Source: Candidatus Omnitrophota bacterium
GTDB lineage: Bacteria > Omnitrophota > Gorgyraeia > Gygaellales > Profunditerraquicolaceae
Direction: 5' to 3'
Length of the DNA stretch: 28,929 nucleotides
Assembly (NCBI GenBank): GCA_026387555.1
Contig: JAPLLM010000116.1
Location: forward strand, 1 to 28,929
Under the pieces are notes generated by a model. That model was not told the DNA's origin, did not search any database, and saw nothing but the letters and a program-made list of their open reading frames with translations. Below are positions 15,784 to 23,370 of the stretch, piece after piece. Position numbers and translations under genes: made by a program. Position 1 is the first letter of the stretch. The number at the start of each line of letters is the position of its first letter.

Positions 15784-16647
15784 ATGTCTTTGGCCATTTT
15801 ATTTTTGACTATTGTCGGTTTGGTGGCGGCTTCCGTTGTGCTCTTGACTATGGCGAGCGCGCCTAAGGTTGAGGAAAAAGCAAGAGACTGGCACGATGAG
15901 AAGGAGCGGACGATCGAGAAGAAGCTCGACGATATGTTCTCCTATGACAAGAGCCCGCGCAGGATAATCCTGCTTTATTATATCCTCCCGCCAGTTTTGG
16001 GGCTGGTCGGATATATCCTCGCCAGTAACTGGCTGGGGGCGTTTGCCGGAGCGTTTGTGGGGCTAGCTATTCCAAATATGATGTTAAAGATCAGGGATGC
16101 GCAGCGTAGGAAGAAATTTTATGATCAGCTTATCGATTCTATTATGATCCTCTCCAGCGCTCTGAAAGGAGGCTTAAGCCTCTTGCAGGCATTCGAAGTC
16201 CTCGTCGAGGAGATGCCCGCGCCCATGGGCCAGGAGATCGGGCTTTTAGTCAGAGAAAACCGCATGGGTATCACCCTTGAAGAGAGCCTGAGGCGGTTGG
16301 ATAAAAGAATGCAGATGGAGGATCTAAGCCTGGTAGTAAATTCGGTCTTAGTCGCCCGCGAAACCGGCGGCGATTTAACCAAAGTCTTCAGCCGTCTTAT
16401 TACCACTATACGCGATAACCGCAAGCTGAAAGAAAGCATTAAGACCCTGACTCTGCAGGGAAGGTTGCAGGGAATAATAATGTCTATCTTGCCATTAATA
16501 TTCTTTGCCTGGGTCATTGCGAATAATAAACACCATTTTGATATCATGCTTGAGAGCGACACCGGAAGGACACTTTTGATCGTCGCCGTAGGCTTACAGA
16601 TCGTGGGGATGGTTTTAATACGCAAATTCAGCATTATTAAGATATAG
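15784..16647 (+). CDS. tadB: Tad pilus inner-membrane platform protein TadB
   Basis: 287 residues. Three hydrophobic segments lie in the first 105 residues (about 2-24, 60-80 and 84-100). A cytoplasmic T2SSF domain follows (about 118-240: DSIMILSSALKGGLSLLQAF ... LVVNSVLVARETGGDLTKVF), then two C-terminal membrane helices. TadB and TadC form the membrane platform on which the TadA ATPase acts. It sits 12 bp before tadC, in the usual order. Preceded by AAAGGAG. Confidence 0.93.
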   Translation: MSLAILFLTIVGLVAASVVLLTMASAPKVEEKARDWHDEKERTIEKKLDDMFSYDKSPRRIILLYYILPPVLGLVGYILASNWLGAFAGAFVGLAIPNMMLKIRDAQRRKKFYDQLIDSIMILSSALKGGLSLLQAFEVLVEEMPAPMGQEIGLLVRENRMGITLEESLRRLDKRMQMEDLSLVVNSVLVARETGGDLTKVFSRLITTIRDNRKLKESIKTLTLQGRLQGIIMSILPLIFFAWVIANNKHHFDIMLESDTGRTLLIVAVGLQIVGMVLIRKFSIIKI

Positions 16648-16659
16648 GAGGTAAACTTC

Positions 16660-17532
16660 ATGCTTTTTGCTATTTACGGCCTGATTATTTTAAGCGCGGG
16701 GTTGATCGTAGCCTCGATACTTTCTTCGCCGGCGTATGCTACTCGCAGGCTCACTCTTCCCGACGCAGAAGAGAAGGTGCAGAAGGTGCGCCTGCATAAT
16801 TTCCTGACCAAGATCATCCCCTTCTCGCGCCAGATACTGGAGAAACTTCATCTTGATTTGGATCTGAAGAATAAATTGGATGCCGCGCACTTACGGTTTA
16901 CCGCCATAGAGTTCTTTAACTTAAAGATCATACTCATGGCCGTTCTTTGTGTTGCCGCTTATTTTGTGCTTGCTAAGCCGCAGATCTGGGAATTCGCCTT
17001 AGCGCTTATGCTGGGCTATATGATCCCCGATATTATCGTAAAACGCAAAATAGCCCAGCGCAAATACGCTATTGCCCGTCTCCTACCCGAGACGGTCGAC
17101 CTATTAGGCCTCTGCGTTGAAGCGGGTTTGGATTTTACCACCGCGGTCAAATGGGTCATCGATAAAACTCCGATGAACCCGATGATGGAAGAGTTGGCGT
17201 TTGTCCTCGAAGAGATCAAGTGGGGAAAGTCGCGCTCGCAGGCATTAAAGGATATGTCTAAGCGCCTGAATATTCCTGAAGTCAGTTCGTTTGTCCAGAC
17301 GCTGGTCCTGGCCGAGAGGATGGGGACACCGGTAGCTGAAGCGTTTATGATATTGTCGGAAGACACACGCATGATGCGATTCCACCGCGGGGAAAGGTTT
17401 GCTTTGCAGGCGCCGATCAAGATTTTGATTCCTTTGATTTTCTGTATTCTGCCGGTTATCGGCATTGTAATCGGCGCGCCCATCCTGCTTGAGTTTATGA
17501 AGGGCGCGGCTTTCGTTATCGGAGGAAAGTAA
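16660..17532 (+). CDS. tadC: Tad pilus inner-membrane platform protein TadC
   Basis: 290 residues. It has an N-terminal membrane helix, a pair of helices at about 87-130, a T2SSF domain (about 145-265: LLPETVDLLGLCVEAGLDFT ... SSFVQTLVLAERMGTPVAEA) and a final hydrophobic segment (IKILIPLIFCILPVIGIVIG). It is the partner of TadB in the assembly platform. Preceded by AGGAGG. Its last codons contain the GGAGG used by the next gene, whose ATG begins one base after this stop. Confidence 0.93.
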   Translation: MLFAIYGLIILSAGLIVASILSSPAYATRRLTLPDAEEKVQKVRLHNFLTKIIPFSRQILEKLHLDLDLKNKLDAAHLRFTAIEFFNLKIILMAVLCVAAYFVLAKPQIWEFALALMLGYMIPDIIVKRKIAQRKYAIARLLPETVDLLGLCVEAGLDFTTAVKWVIDKTPMNPMMEELAFVLEEIKWGKSRSQALKDMSKRLNIPEVSSFVQTLVLAERMGTPVAEAFMILSEDTRMMRFHRGERFALQAPIKILIPLIFCILPVIGIVIGAPILLEFMKGAAFVIGGK

Positions 17533-17533
17533 G

Positions 17534-17710
17534 ATGAATGCCCGTCGCGGCCAGAGTACCGCGGAATATTTTATGATAATGCTGGCGGTAATGGCGGCCC
17601 TTGTTGTTTCGGCCTTTTGGGTCAAGATGTTGGTGACTAATTCGCCGGATAACATCTTTCAGAAATATTTTGGCAGGACCTCCGGGATCATTGCCGGGAC
17701 GAGGCACTAA
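17534..17710 (+). CDS. Flp-type pilin, 58 residues
   Basis: The protein begins MNARRGQSTAEYFMIML, with the canonical G6-Q-S-T-A-E-Y prepilin site and one hydrophobic helix (about 13-30). A short tail KMLVTNSPDNIFQKYFG follows. GGAGG at 17521-17525 lies inside the end of tadC, so translation is probably coupled. It is a second short Gly-type pilin, distinct in sequence from the one at 14847, and could be a minor or alternative pilin. Confidence 0.8.
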   Translation: MNARRGQSTAEYFMIMLAVMAALVVSAFWVKMLVTNSPDNIFQKYFGRTSGIIAGTRH

Positions 17711-17727
17711 AAAGAAAGAGGCTAGGA

Positions 17728-17889
17728 ATGAGTATTTTCTTAAAGAAGAGAGCCCAGAGTTTATTGGAGTACGCGATGTTGATCATGGTCATCTCCGCGG
17801 CGCTCATAGCGATGTATGTGTATATGCAGCGTTCGGTGAACGCCCGTTTTAAACAGTTGCAGGTAGAGTTGGAAGAGACCAAGAGGTAG
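17728..17889 (+). CDS. Flp-like small pilin, 53 residues
   Basis: The protein begins MSIFLKKRAQSLLEYAML, with an Ala-type cleavage site. It continues with a Met-rich hydrophobic helix and a short charged tail (RFKQLQVELEETKR). The post-helix segment MQRSVNARFKQ is a degenerate form of the RGLQGK motif of the longer paralogues. The upstream AAGAAAGAGG and 17-bp gap fit the operon. It is short enough to be overlooked but shares all pilin hallmarks. Confidence 0.75.
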   Translation: MSIFLKKRAQSLLEYAMLIMVISAALIAMYVYMQRSVNARFKQLQVELEETKR

Positions 17890-17893
17890 AGTT

Positions 17894-18250
17894 ATGAAAA
17901 ATAGCGCCCAGAGTTTGGTAGAATATGCGGTTTTTGCCTGTTTCCTGGTCGCCGCGCTCGTCGGTATGCAGATGTATTTAAAGCGCGGGATACAGGGTAA
18001 GATCAAGGCGAGTGCCGAACAGGTTGGGCCGATAAGTTATTCTCCGGGTGCGACCATATCGAATATCACCATTAACCGTGAGATTAATGACCAAATTGAT
18101 AGCTATGGGCTGGAGTTATTAGGGAATGATGCTAGCGGGTGCGAGGTTTCTTATGGTAATTATAGTATTTACAATTCTAGTTCCAATACGTTGCAGCAGA
18201 CTAACCGTCTTGAGAATGTTTTGAGCGTGGATCAGGAGCCAGTGAGGTAG
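17894..18250 (+). CDS. Flp-like pilin with extended tail
   Basis: 118 residues. Its N-terminus SAQSLVEYAVF has Ala at the predicted cleavage site. One hydrophobic helix is followed by YLKRGIQGKIKASAEQVG, then ISYSPGAT and an Asn/Ser-rich tail with one cysteine (ASGCEVSYG). It starts four bases after the previous stop; the ribosome binding site is weak (AAGAGGTAGAG). It has the same architecture as the pilins at 15048 and 15427. Confidence 0.8.
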   Translation: MKNSAQSLVEYAVFACFLVAALVGMQMYLKRGIQGKIKASAEQVGPISYSPGATISNITINREINDQIDSYGLELLGNDASGCEVSYGNYSIYNSSSNTLQQTNRLENVLSVDQEPVR

Positions 18251-18252
18251 AG

Positions 18253-18816
18253 ATGAATAAAAGAGCCGCTTCAATCTTGGAATACAGCATTATATTCGTA
18301 GTCGTCGCTCTGGTGATGTTTGCGATGAGCAATTATATCAAGCGCTCTTTCCAAGGGCAAGTCAAGGATATGGCGGATAATTTTATCGGAGGCGGAAACG
18401 AGATGCAATCCGCGGATTATTATGCCAATGCCATAGCTGACAGTAATTCTGTTACCAACACCGGCTCTAACATGATAGCCAACGATATGTTGGGCGGCGC
18501 AAGAGGTATAGATTTAAATGAAATAAAACAATTAAGTTCAAACTCTCTCGTTATTGATACGCACAGGCTTCTTGATACGGCCCCCTCGGTCTCGGCGAGT
18601 TTATCAGATGCCAGCGTGGCTCAAAGCGAGAGCATAAACCAAGCTAGCATCGCTACCCAGGCGGAGTTGGAGGCATCAGCTGCCGGTGTGGCGTCTAATC
18701 AAATCGCAAATCAGACTAGCAGCGCTAACCAGACTAGCGGCACTAACCAGACATCAAATGCCAGTGGGGCGGAAACGAGTTTAAACCAGGCATTAAACAC
18801 TGAAATGCCATGGTAG
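18253..18816 (+). CDS. Long Flp-like pilin with Ser/Ala/Asn/Gln-rich tail
   Basis: 187 residues, the longest of the family. Its N-terminus is RAASILEYS (Ala-type, with A instead of Q at +1). One hydrophobic helix is followed by YIKRSFQGQVKDMADNFIGG and a long low-complexity tail with repeated NQTS units near the end (NQTSSANQTSGTNQTSN). The start lies two bases after the previous stop, with GTGAGGTAGAG serving as a weak binding site. The tail may be an exposed or glycosylated stalk (inference). Confidence 0.8.
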   Translation: MNKRAASILEYSIIFVVVALVMFAMSNYIKRSFQGQVKDMADNFIGGGNEMQSADYYANAIADSNSVTNTGSNMIANDMLGGARGIDLNEIKQLSSNSLVIDTHRLLDTAPSVSASLSDASVAQSESINQASIATQAELEASAAGVASNQIANQTSSANQTSGTNQTSNASGAETSLNQALNTEMPW

Positions 18817-18826
18817 GGAGAATAAA

Positions 18827-19492
18827 ATGACGGCCAATAAGAACACAAGAGGCCAGGCGTTACTGGAGTTGGCGATATTCGGAAGCCTGATATTAGTGAT
18901 ATTCGGCCTCCTCCTGTCTTATTTAAACCGCGCCAATGACCTGCAGTATTTGCAGATGCGCACTTTTCGCGAAGCGTTACAGATAGCTAATCGCGGCGCG
19001 GTTACTACCTCTCCGTCTGTAGAAGGCGGCGGCTCGGTCCAGCTCACGCTTGTAGAGAACAGGAGAAATCCCGATGTAACCGCTTATTTCAGGAAAGGGA
19101 GCCCTCAGGCGACCAATGCCAATGCTAGCGTGCTTTGGTCAGTCCCTGATCCGACCAAAAGCGGGGAGAGTATGGCTTATTACAAAGTAAACGATGACTA
19201 TGCCGATGTTAAAAACAAAGGTGTGCAGGGCGTAGTAACTTCACAGTATGCGCAATTTACAGAAACAATGAATAAGAGGGAAGATGTTTCCGGCATAACC
19301 AATATCCGTTCCTCGAATTTAAAAGATTCGATTATCACCGATCTGGTGGATAAGGACGGTAATGTTGTCGATGAGTTTATACAAGGGCTTTATTTAGACC
19401 CCGATACGCATCAGTACCGGTATAGCGAAGAAGCCTTTACTGGGGATGCGGAAGTGGTAAGGAGCCGGACGTGGACTACGCCGGGGCATTAA
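18827..19492 (+). CDS. TadE-like pseudopilin
   Basis: 221 residues. The prepilin-like N-terminus TRGQALLELAIFGSLIL has a Gly-type site, one hydrophobic helix (about 15-35) and a periplasmic domain of about 180 residues beginning with LNRANDLQYLQMRTFREAL. TadE/TadF pseudopilins are processed by the same peptidase as Flp and are needed for pilus assembly. It lies between the pilin cluster and two further TadE/TadG-type genes. The periplasmic domain is not recognised. Confidence 0.72.
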   Translation: MTANKNTRGQALLELAIFGSLILVIFGLLLSYLNRANDLQYLQMRTFREALQIANRGAVTTSPSVEGGGSVQLTLVENRRNPDVTAYFRKGSPQATNANASVLWSVPDPTKSGESMAYYKVNDDYADVKNKGVQGVVTSQYAQFTETMNKREDVSGITNIRSSNLKDSIITDLVDKDGNVVDEFIQGLYLDPDTHQYRYSEEAFTGDAEVVRSRTWTTPGH

Positions 19493-19493
19493 A

Positions 19494-19742
19494 ATGAAGA
19501 ACGCGCGCGATAATAGGGGCCAGGGTACGATTGAAACGGTGATGGCATTTATCATCCTGGTGCTTATTCTCGGCGGGATGATGAATATTTGGTTCTGGTT
19601 TAATAATCAGTTAGTCGAGCGCCAAGTAGCTTATAACGATACACGCGTAAATGCCGGGACAGGCAAGGATGACTACACCCAGTTTTATAGCTGGAACTAT
19701 ATCCCGAAGACTCTTAGCGAGAATGATGTCATAGTAAAATAG
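19494..19742 (+). CDS. Short TadE/TadF-like pseudopilin
   Basis: 82 residues. The N-terminus NRGQGTIETVMAFIILVLIL has a Gly-type site with E at +5, a single membrane helix, and a short soluble part (NQLVERQVAYNDTRVNAGTG...). It starts one base after the previous stop, so the two are probably translationally coupled and may form a heteromer. It is much shorter than typical TadE proteins. Confidence 0.7.
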   Translation: MKNARDNRGQGTIETVMAFIILVLILGGMMNIWFWFNNQLVERQVAYNDTRVNAGTGKDDYTQFYSWNYIPKTLSENDVIVK

Positions 19743-19755
19743 GAAAGGATAAGCG

Positions 19756-21186
19756 ATGTTTATTTGCTTTTCCAAAAATAAATTCAGGCATGAGAAGGGC
19801 CAGTTGGTCCCGATATTTATCATCGTGCTGGTCGTACTCATCATTATGGCCATGGTCTCGGTTAACTTAAGCAAGGTAGCGATGACCAAGACCTACGGCG
19901 CCAACGGAGCGGATGCCGGTGCGCTAGCCGGGGGTGCGACTATGGCAAACCTCTTTAACGGGATTGCCAAGACTAACTCCAGCCTTGAGGCGTATTATGA
20001 GATGTTTTTAGCGGAGGCGCTGGTATCGTTTGGTATCGCCCTCACAAACTTGATTGCGGCGGAAACAGCTGCTACTGCCGCAACTACTGCTGCTGCAAGT
20101 GCATTAGCAAACGCAAACCCAACAATGGTTGATTTAGCGATGGGGTTTGCGGGTCAGGCTAGCGCGTCAGCCACGCTTTCAGCCACAAACTTTAAGGCTT
20201 TTTATCGAAAAATATTCACCATCGAGGTTGCGGTGCTGGCTTTTTGGTATGCGCAGTGGCAAACTTATGATGATTTGCGCACGAGCGCGGAAAAAAATTA
20301 CCGCTATGCCAAAGGGTATGTTTATACCTTTGCTTTTGTCAATAGTGGTATAAGTAATAAATTAAAAAGCGGATCTGCGCCTGAAGATATAGCTGAGCCG
20401 AACAAGGTATTAAAAGAGCATAATTATCAGGGTAACTTCAGTACATTTCTGACTGGTATCTCCGATTATTCCAAAACAGGCAGGCTCCCTGATGTAGAAA
20501 CCTATGGATGGATGGATGGACAAGAGAGGGAGCATTATGTTACGGTCAACGGGCATATTGACCCTGTAGATAATTTTGACTTGCAAGTCTGTCTTTTTCC
20601 TTTAGCCGTGGAAGAAGCCGATTTAATTACGCTTATGGCTTTAGGAATTACTAATTTTGATGAAATGACTTCCGCTGCCGCCTCATTTAAAGAAGCGACA
20701 ATACATTTTCTTGTAGCATGTAAATGCTGTAAGATGCCTCATGGCGCGGCATGTTGTGGATCAGAAGCTTTGCTAGGCGCAAAATCGGTAGCAATAGGGA
20801 CTGTATTGGTCGATAGCGCCCTCAGCACAATGGGAATAATGTATGCTACTTATGGGCTCGCCGTTATCGGGATAACTCCGGCAAGAGACCTGAGAGATAA
20901 TGAAAGTGACATGGTAGATATTATCTGCTGGATCAATGACGTGAATGATCCTAATACGTCGAGTAGGAAGGCGCACAACCGTCTCGTTACAGTTAAAACT
21001 ACCCAGAGTCATCAGGGCGGGGATCTGGGGCTCTGGCAGACTGCATATCCGGATATTGTGAGTGATAGCGTGGTAAACTTCAAGGGCCATGGCTCGATCG
21101 ATCCTCCGAAGTTCAGTAAAGAGACCGGAGGCGCATTTGATGCGGATATTACTTCGACGGATAAGATTAACATAGAAAATCAGTAG
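19756..21186 (+). CDS. TadG-like protein
   Basis: 476 residues. The N-terminus is KGQLVPIFIIVLVVLIIM (membrane helix about 17-38). It is followed by the hallmark KTYGANGADAGALAGGATM (about 47-65), equivalent to the 'ADAAALAGA' block of TadE/G-like proteins. A large extracytoplasmic domain follows, with an Ala/Thr-rich stretch (about 95-140). A cysteine cluster CKCCKMPHGAACCG (about 318-331) could bind metal or form disulfides and is not a usual TadG feature. It has no recognisable von Willebrand A domain. TadG proteins are minor components of the pilus machine. Confidence 0.72.
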   Translation: MFICFSKNKFRHEKGQLVPIFIIVLVVLIIMAMVSVNLSKVAMTKTYGANGADAGALAGGATMANLFNGIAKTNSSLEAYYEMFLAEALVSFGIALTNLIAAETAATAATTAAASALANANPTMVDLAMGFAGQASASATLSATNFKAFYRKIFTIEVAVLAFWYAQWQTYDDLRTSAEKNYRYAKGYVYTFAFVNSGISNKLKSGSAPEDIAEPNKVLKEHNYQGNFSTFLTGISDYSKTGRLPDVETYGWMDGQEREHYVTVNGHIDPVDNFDLQVCLFPLAVEEADLITLMALGITNFDEMTSAAASFKEATIHFLVACKCCKMPHGAACCGSEALLGAKSVAIGTVLVDSALSTMGIMYATYGLAVIGITPARDLRDNESDMVDIICWINDVNDPNTSSRKAHNRLVTVKTTQSHQGGDLGLWQTAYPDIVSDSVVNFKGHGSIDPPKFSKETGGAFDADITSTDKINIENQ

Positions 21187-21198
21187 GAGGTATTTAAG

Positions 21199-21999
21199 AT
21201 GCGCCGTTTTGTAAAAATAACCATATTAATCATAGCAGGTATTATGTTGCAGCTAGGCTTGCTTTATGCTGACTGGTGGAATCAAAACCAGACTCCGGTG
21301 CCTTCTAATTCGCATAAGACCAGGGAAGAGGAGCGTTTGATCGGCGGCTCCCGGCAGCATTTTACCTATTATATAACCGATGAGAACGCGGATGCCATAA
21401 AGAGTTTCTACCGCAAACAACTTACTGATTCTGACTGGCAGGAGGTTGATTTAGTAAGCCACTTGCCAAAGGCCAATGCCGACGCCTTAAAGATGATGCT
21501 CATATTTGAGAATAACGGCGAGCGGATTATTATTGTTTTTCCTCCTACGGAGGCTTTCCGCGACCGTAAGACACGTTTTACTGTATCGCGCGGCCAGATT
21601 AAAGAGGAAGTTCCGGATTCCGTGGATAATCAACTTTTGGCTAAGCCCAAAAAAGATATTGCTCCTGTATTTCCGGGCGCTATTTTGACAAATCTTATAG
21701 AAACGCCTGATGCGCAGAAGGCGAGCTATTATTGCAAGAACGGGATAGAAGAGCTGGCCCAATTTTATAAGAACAATATGGCCTTGCGGGGGTGGAGACT
21801 GGTGAGCGACACGCCGCTGGAAAAGATCCCTATGGGGGGCGCGAAAAATATCCGCACAGTATCAAAGACGCTCATTTTTTCCAACAGCCGTAATGATAGT
21901 TGCAAGATCGGATTAGCCCAGACTTCTTTTGGCAAGGAGTTCCCGGATGTAGGAGGTAGTTTAACTAACATAATGGTGGATTATGAAGCTAAGCATTAG
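21199..21999 (+). CDS. Exported protein with two related domains, unknown function
   Basis: 266 residues with an N-terminal signal peptide or anchor (about 5-25, ending near LLYADWW). Two segments appear homologous: YYITDENADAIKSFYRKQL..SDW near residue 55, and YYCKNGIEELAQFYKNNM..RGW near 175. Both have the pattern YY-x(6-8)-I-x2-FY-x4-(m)-x3-(D/G)W. This suggests an internal duplication of an alpha/beta domain of about 100 residues. AGGAGG precedes the ATG. Its position inside the pilin operon suggests a periplasmic accessory role; no catalytic motif was seen. Confidence 0.65.
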   Translation: MRRFVKITILIIAGIMLQLGLLYADWWNQNQTPVPSNSHKTREEERLIGGSRQHFTYYITDENADAIKSFYRKQLTDSDWQEVDLVSHLPKANADALKMMLIFENNGERIIIVFPPTEAFRDRKTRFTVSRGQIKEEVPDSVDNQLLAKPKKDIAPVFPGAILTNLIETPDAQKASYYCKNGIEELAQFYKNNMALRGWRLVSDTPLEKIPMGGAKNIRTVSKTLIFSNSRNDSCKIGLAQTSFGKEFPDVGGSLTNIMVDYEAKH

Positions 22000-22174
22000 G
22001 GGGCAGAGTTTGATTGAATATGTGGCGCTGGTTTTGATCGTGTTGGGCGCTTTTATCAGTATGCGCATATTTTTACAGCGGGCGTTTCACGAGCGCGCGC
22101 GCGAGACCGCGGATACCTTTGGCCAGGGTGAACAGTATGAGCCCGGGGTAACGCGGATTACGAATTATCAATGA
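21983..22174 (+). CDS. Flp-like pilin, 63 residues
   Basis: The protein begins MKLSIRGQSLIEYVALVLIVL, with a Gly-type prepilin site and one hydrophobic helix. The post-helix segment FLQRAFHERARETADTFGQG aligns with the RGLQGK-K-x3-D segment of the longer pilins, and the tail EQYEPGVTR matches their QYSP/YSPG element. It overlaps the end of the upstream gene by 17 bp in another frame, with AGGAGG (21951-21956) as a distant binding site. Confidence 0.8.
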   Translation: MKLSIRGQSLIEYVALVLIVLGAFISMRIFLQRAFHERARETADTFGQGEQYEPGVTRITNYQ

Positions 22175-23268
22175 GAGGCAGGGTGATTAAAATGAGAAGG
22201 ATAAAGATATTTAAGATTAGCGCGGTATGCTTAGTCTGCGTATTCGCCCTATCCTTTTCTCTGCCCTCAGGAGCTCTGGCTTATCGCAGCAATACCGGCG
22301 GCGGCGAGGCCTCAAACTTTGACGTGGGAACATTCGCCATGGGCACGGCGATAGGAATGGCTTCTTCTTTTGCCGGTAGCGCTATATCAGGTGGCATAGG
22401 TGTCGGTTTAGATAATACGAACTCTATAGCAACTATGAGTTCTGCCGGAAATTTTATGAACAGCGCCCTTAACTCCTGGGGGACTAGTTATACCACTAGT
22501 TTTGCCAATAACCAGCTGAGCCGCGCCATACAAGTTGCGGGAAATCACTATGATTGGGGCGGAGAGATAACTACCGGAATAAGCACTTTAGGAACCAGCG
22601 CGCTTTCGGGAGCGGCTAGCGGTAATATTGGCAGCGGTTTGGCCGAAGGTGCGGTCAAGGGCGGTATTCTGTATTCTGCCGCTGACAGCAGGGGTCAATA
22701 CGACCCATGGATAGGCATGGCAGCAGGAGTAGCCGGAGATTTTGCCGGAGGCACTACTTCGGGGACTAATTTTGGAAACGCTATGCAGGTCGGGTTAGGA
22801 GACGCGGTTCAAAGCGTTCCTTCTCATCTGTTAAGTGTTGCGGCAAGCAGTATGACTGAAGACAAGAGTATGATGGATAGATATGTAATTAATCAGGCCT
22901 TTAGCGGCGCTTATAGTGTCACCGGTTCGTTAGGGGGCGCTATGGCTACGGAGGGCTTTGGCCTTCCGACCAGCTATACCATAGGTTCAGGCGGATTTAA
23001 AAATTATTATAATGGTAAAAAAGGTGTCGACTCTGCGGCAACAGGATCCGGAATTGGTATCAGCACGGATAATTCCAGTGCTTCCCCCTATGATCCTAAT
23101 ATCGGCGCATATCCTGAAGAGACCCCGGATTTATCTATATCAACAAATACGCCAGCTCCCATAGCGCCATTTAATCCTAATGTTTATACTGGGGTGCAGA
23201 TACAGCCTAGTACATGGGTAGTTCCAGTGCAGCCTTTGCCAGCAGACGCAGGGAGTAATAGTAATTAG
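22171..23268 (+). CDS. Secreted Gly/Ser/Ala-rich protein, unknown function
   Basis: 365 residues from the ATG that overlaps the previous stop (ATGA). A start at 22192 (MRRIKIFKIS) would give a more typical Sec signal peptide, with probable cleavage after ALA near residue 37. The mature part is rich in Gly, Ser and Ala with alternating small hydrophobic segments (GTAIGMASSFAGSAISGG), and ends in a Pro-rich tail (TPAPIAPFNPN). No domain was recognised. It is the last gene of the pilin operon, and the 12-bp repeats begin two bases after its stop. Confidence 0.65.
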   Translation: MRGRVIKMRRIKIFKISAVCLVCVFALSFSLPSGALAYRSNTGGGEASNFDVGTFAMGTAIGMASSFAGSAISGGIGVGLDNTNSIATMSSAGNFMNSALNSWGTSYTTSFANNQLSRAIQVAGNHYDWGGEITTGISTLGTSALSGAASGNIGSGLAEGAVKGGILYSAADSRGQYDPWIGMAAGVAGDFAGGTTSGTNFGNAMQVGLGDAVQSVPSHLLSVAASSMTEDKSMMDRYVINQAFSGAYSVTGSLGGAMATEGFGLPTSYTIGSGGFKNYYNGKKGVDSAATGSGIGISTDNSSASPYDPNIGAYPEETPDLSISTNTPAPIAPFNPNVYTGVQIQPSTWVVPVQPLPADAGSNSN

Positions 23269-23269
23269 T

Positions 23270-23324
23270 AATGTCCAATCTGTGTTTTTGAATGTCCAAT
23301 CTGGATTGAGTTAATGTCCAGTCT
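23270..23324 (+). repeat. Second cluster of three 12-bp sites AATGTCCAATCT
   Basis: Direct copies lie at 23270-23281, 23291-23302 and 23313-23324; the last has one change, AATGTCCAGTCT. The second and third are followed by GGATT. Start-to-start spacing is 21 and 22 bp, about two helical turns, so all three would face the same side of the DNA. The cluster ends 17 bp before the -35 of the promoter at 23342, placing site centres at about -57, -79 and -100, a typical activator arrangement. Confidence 0.75.
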
Positions 23325-23341
23325 GGATTAAAGCAGTTTAA

Positions 23342-23369
23342 TTGACAAATTTGGTGGTTGGAATAGAAT
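23342..23369 (+). promoter_or_regulatory. sigma70-type promoter upstream of a short structured RNA
   Basis: TTGACA (23342-23347), a 16-bp spacer, then TAGAAT (23364-23369); predicted start near 23371-23376, at the left arm of the stem-loop that follows. Confidence 0.6.
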
Positions 23370-23370
23370 T

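Noticed and set aside
17670..17852. Plus-strand 60-codon frame between tadC and the pilins
   Set aside because: It overlaps two real short pilin genes (17534-17710 and 17728-17889) that have ribosome binding sites and prepilin motifs in other frames.
14314..23324. The repeat clusters as the two ends of a composite transposon
   Set aside because: The copies are in mixed orientation on the left and direct on the right, no target-site duplication was seen, and their fit to promoter elements is better explained as operators. Not fully excluded.
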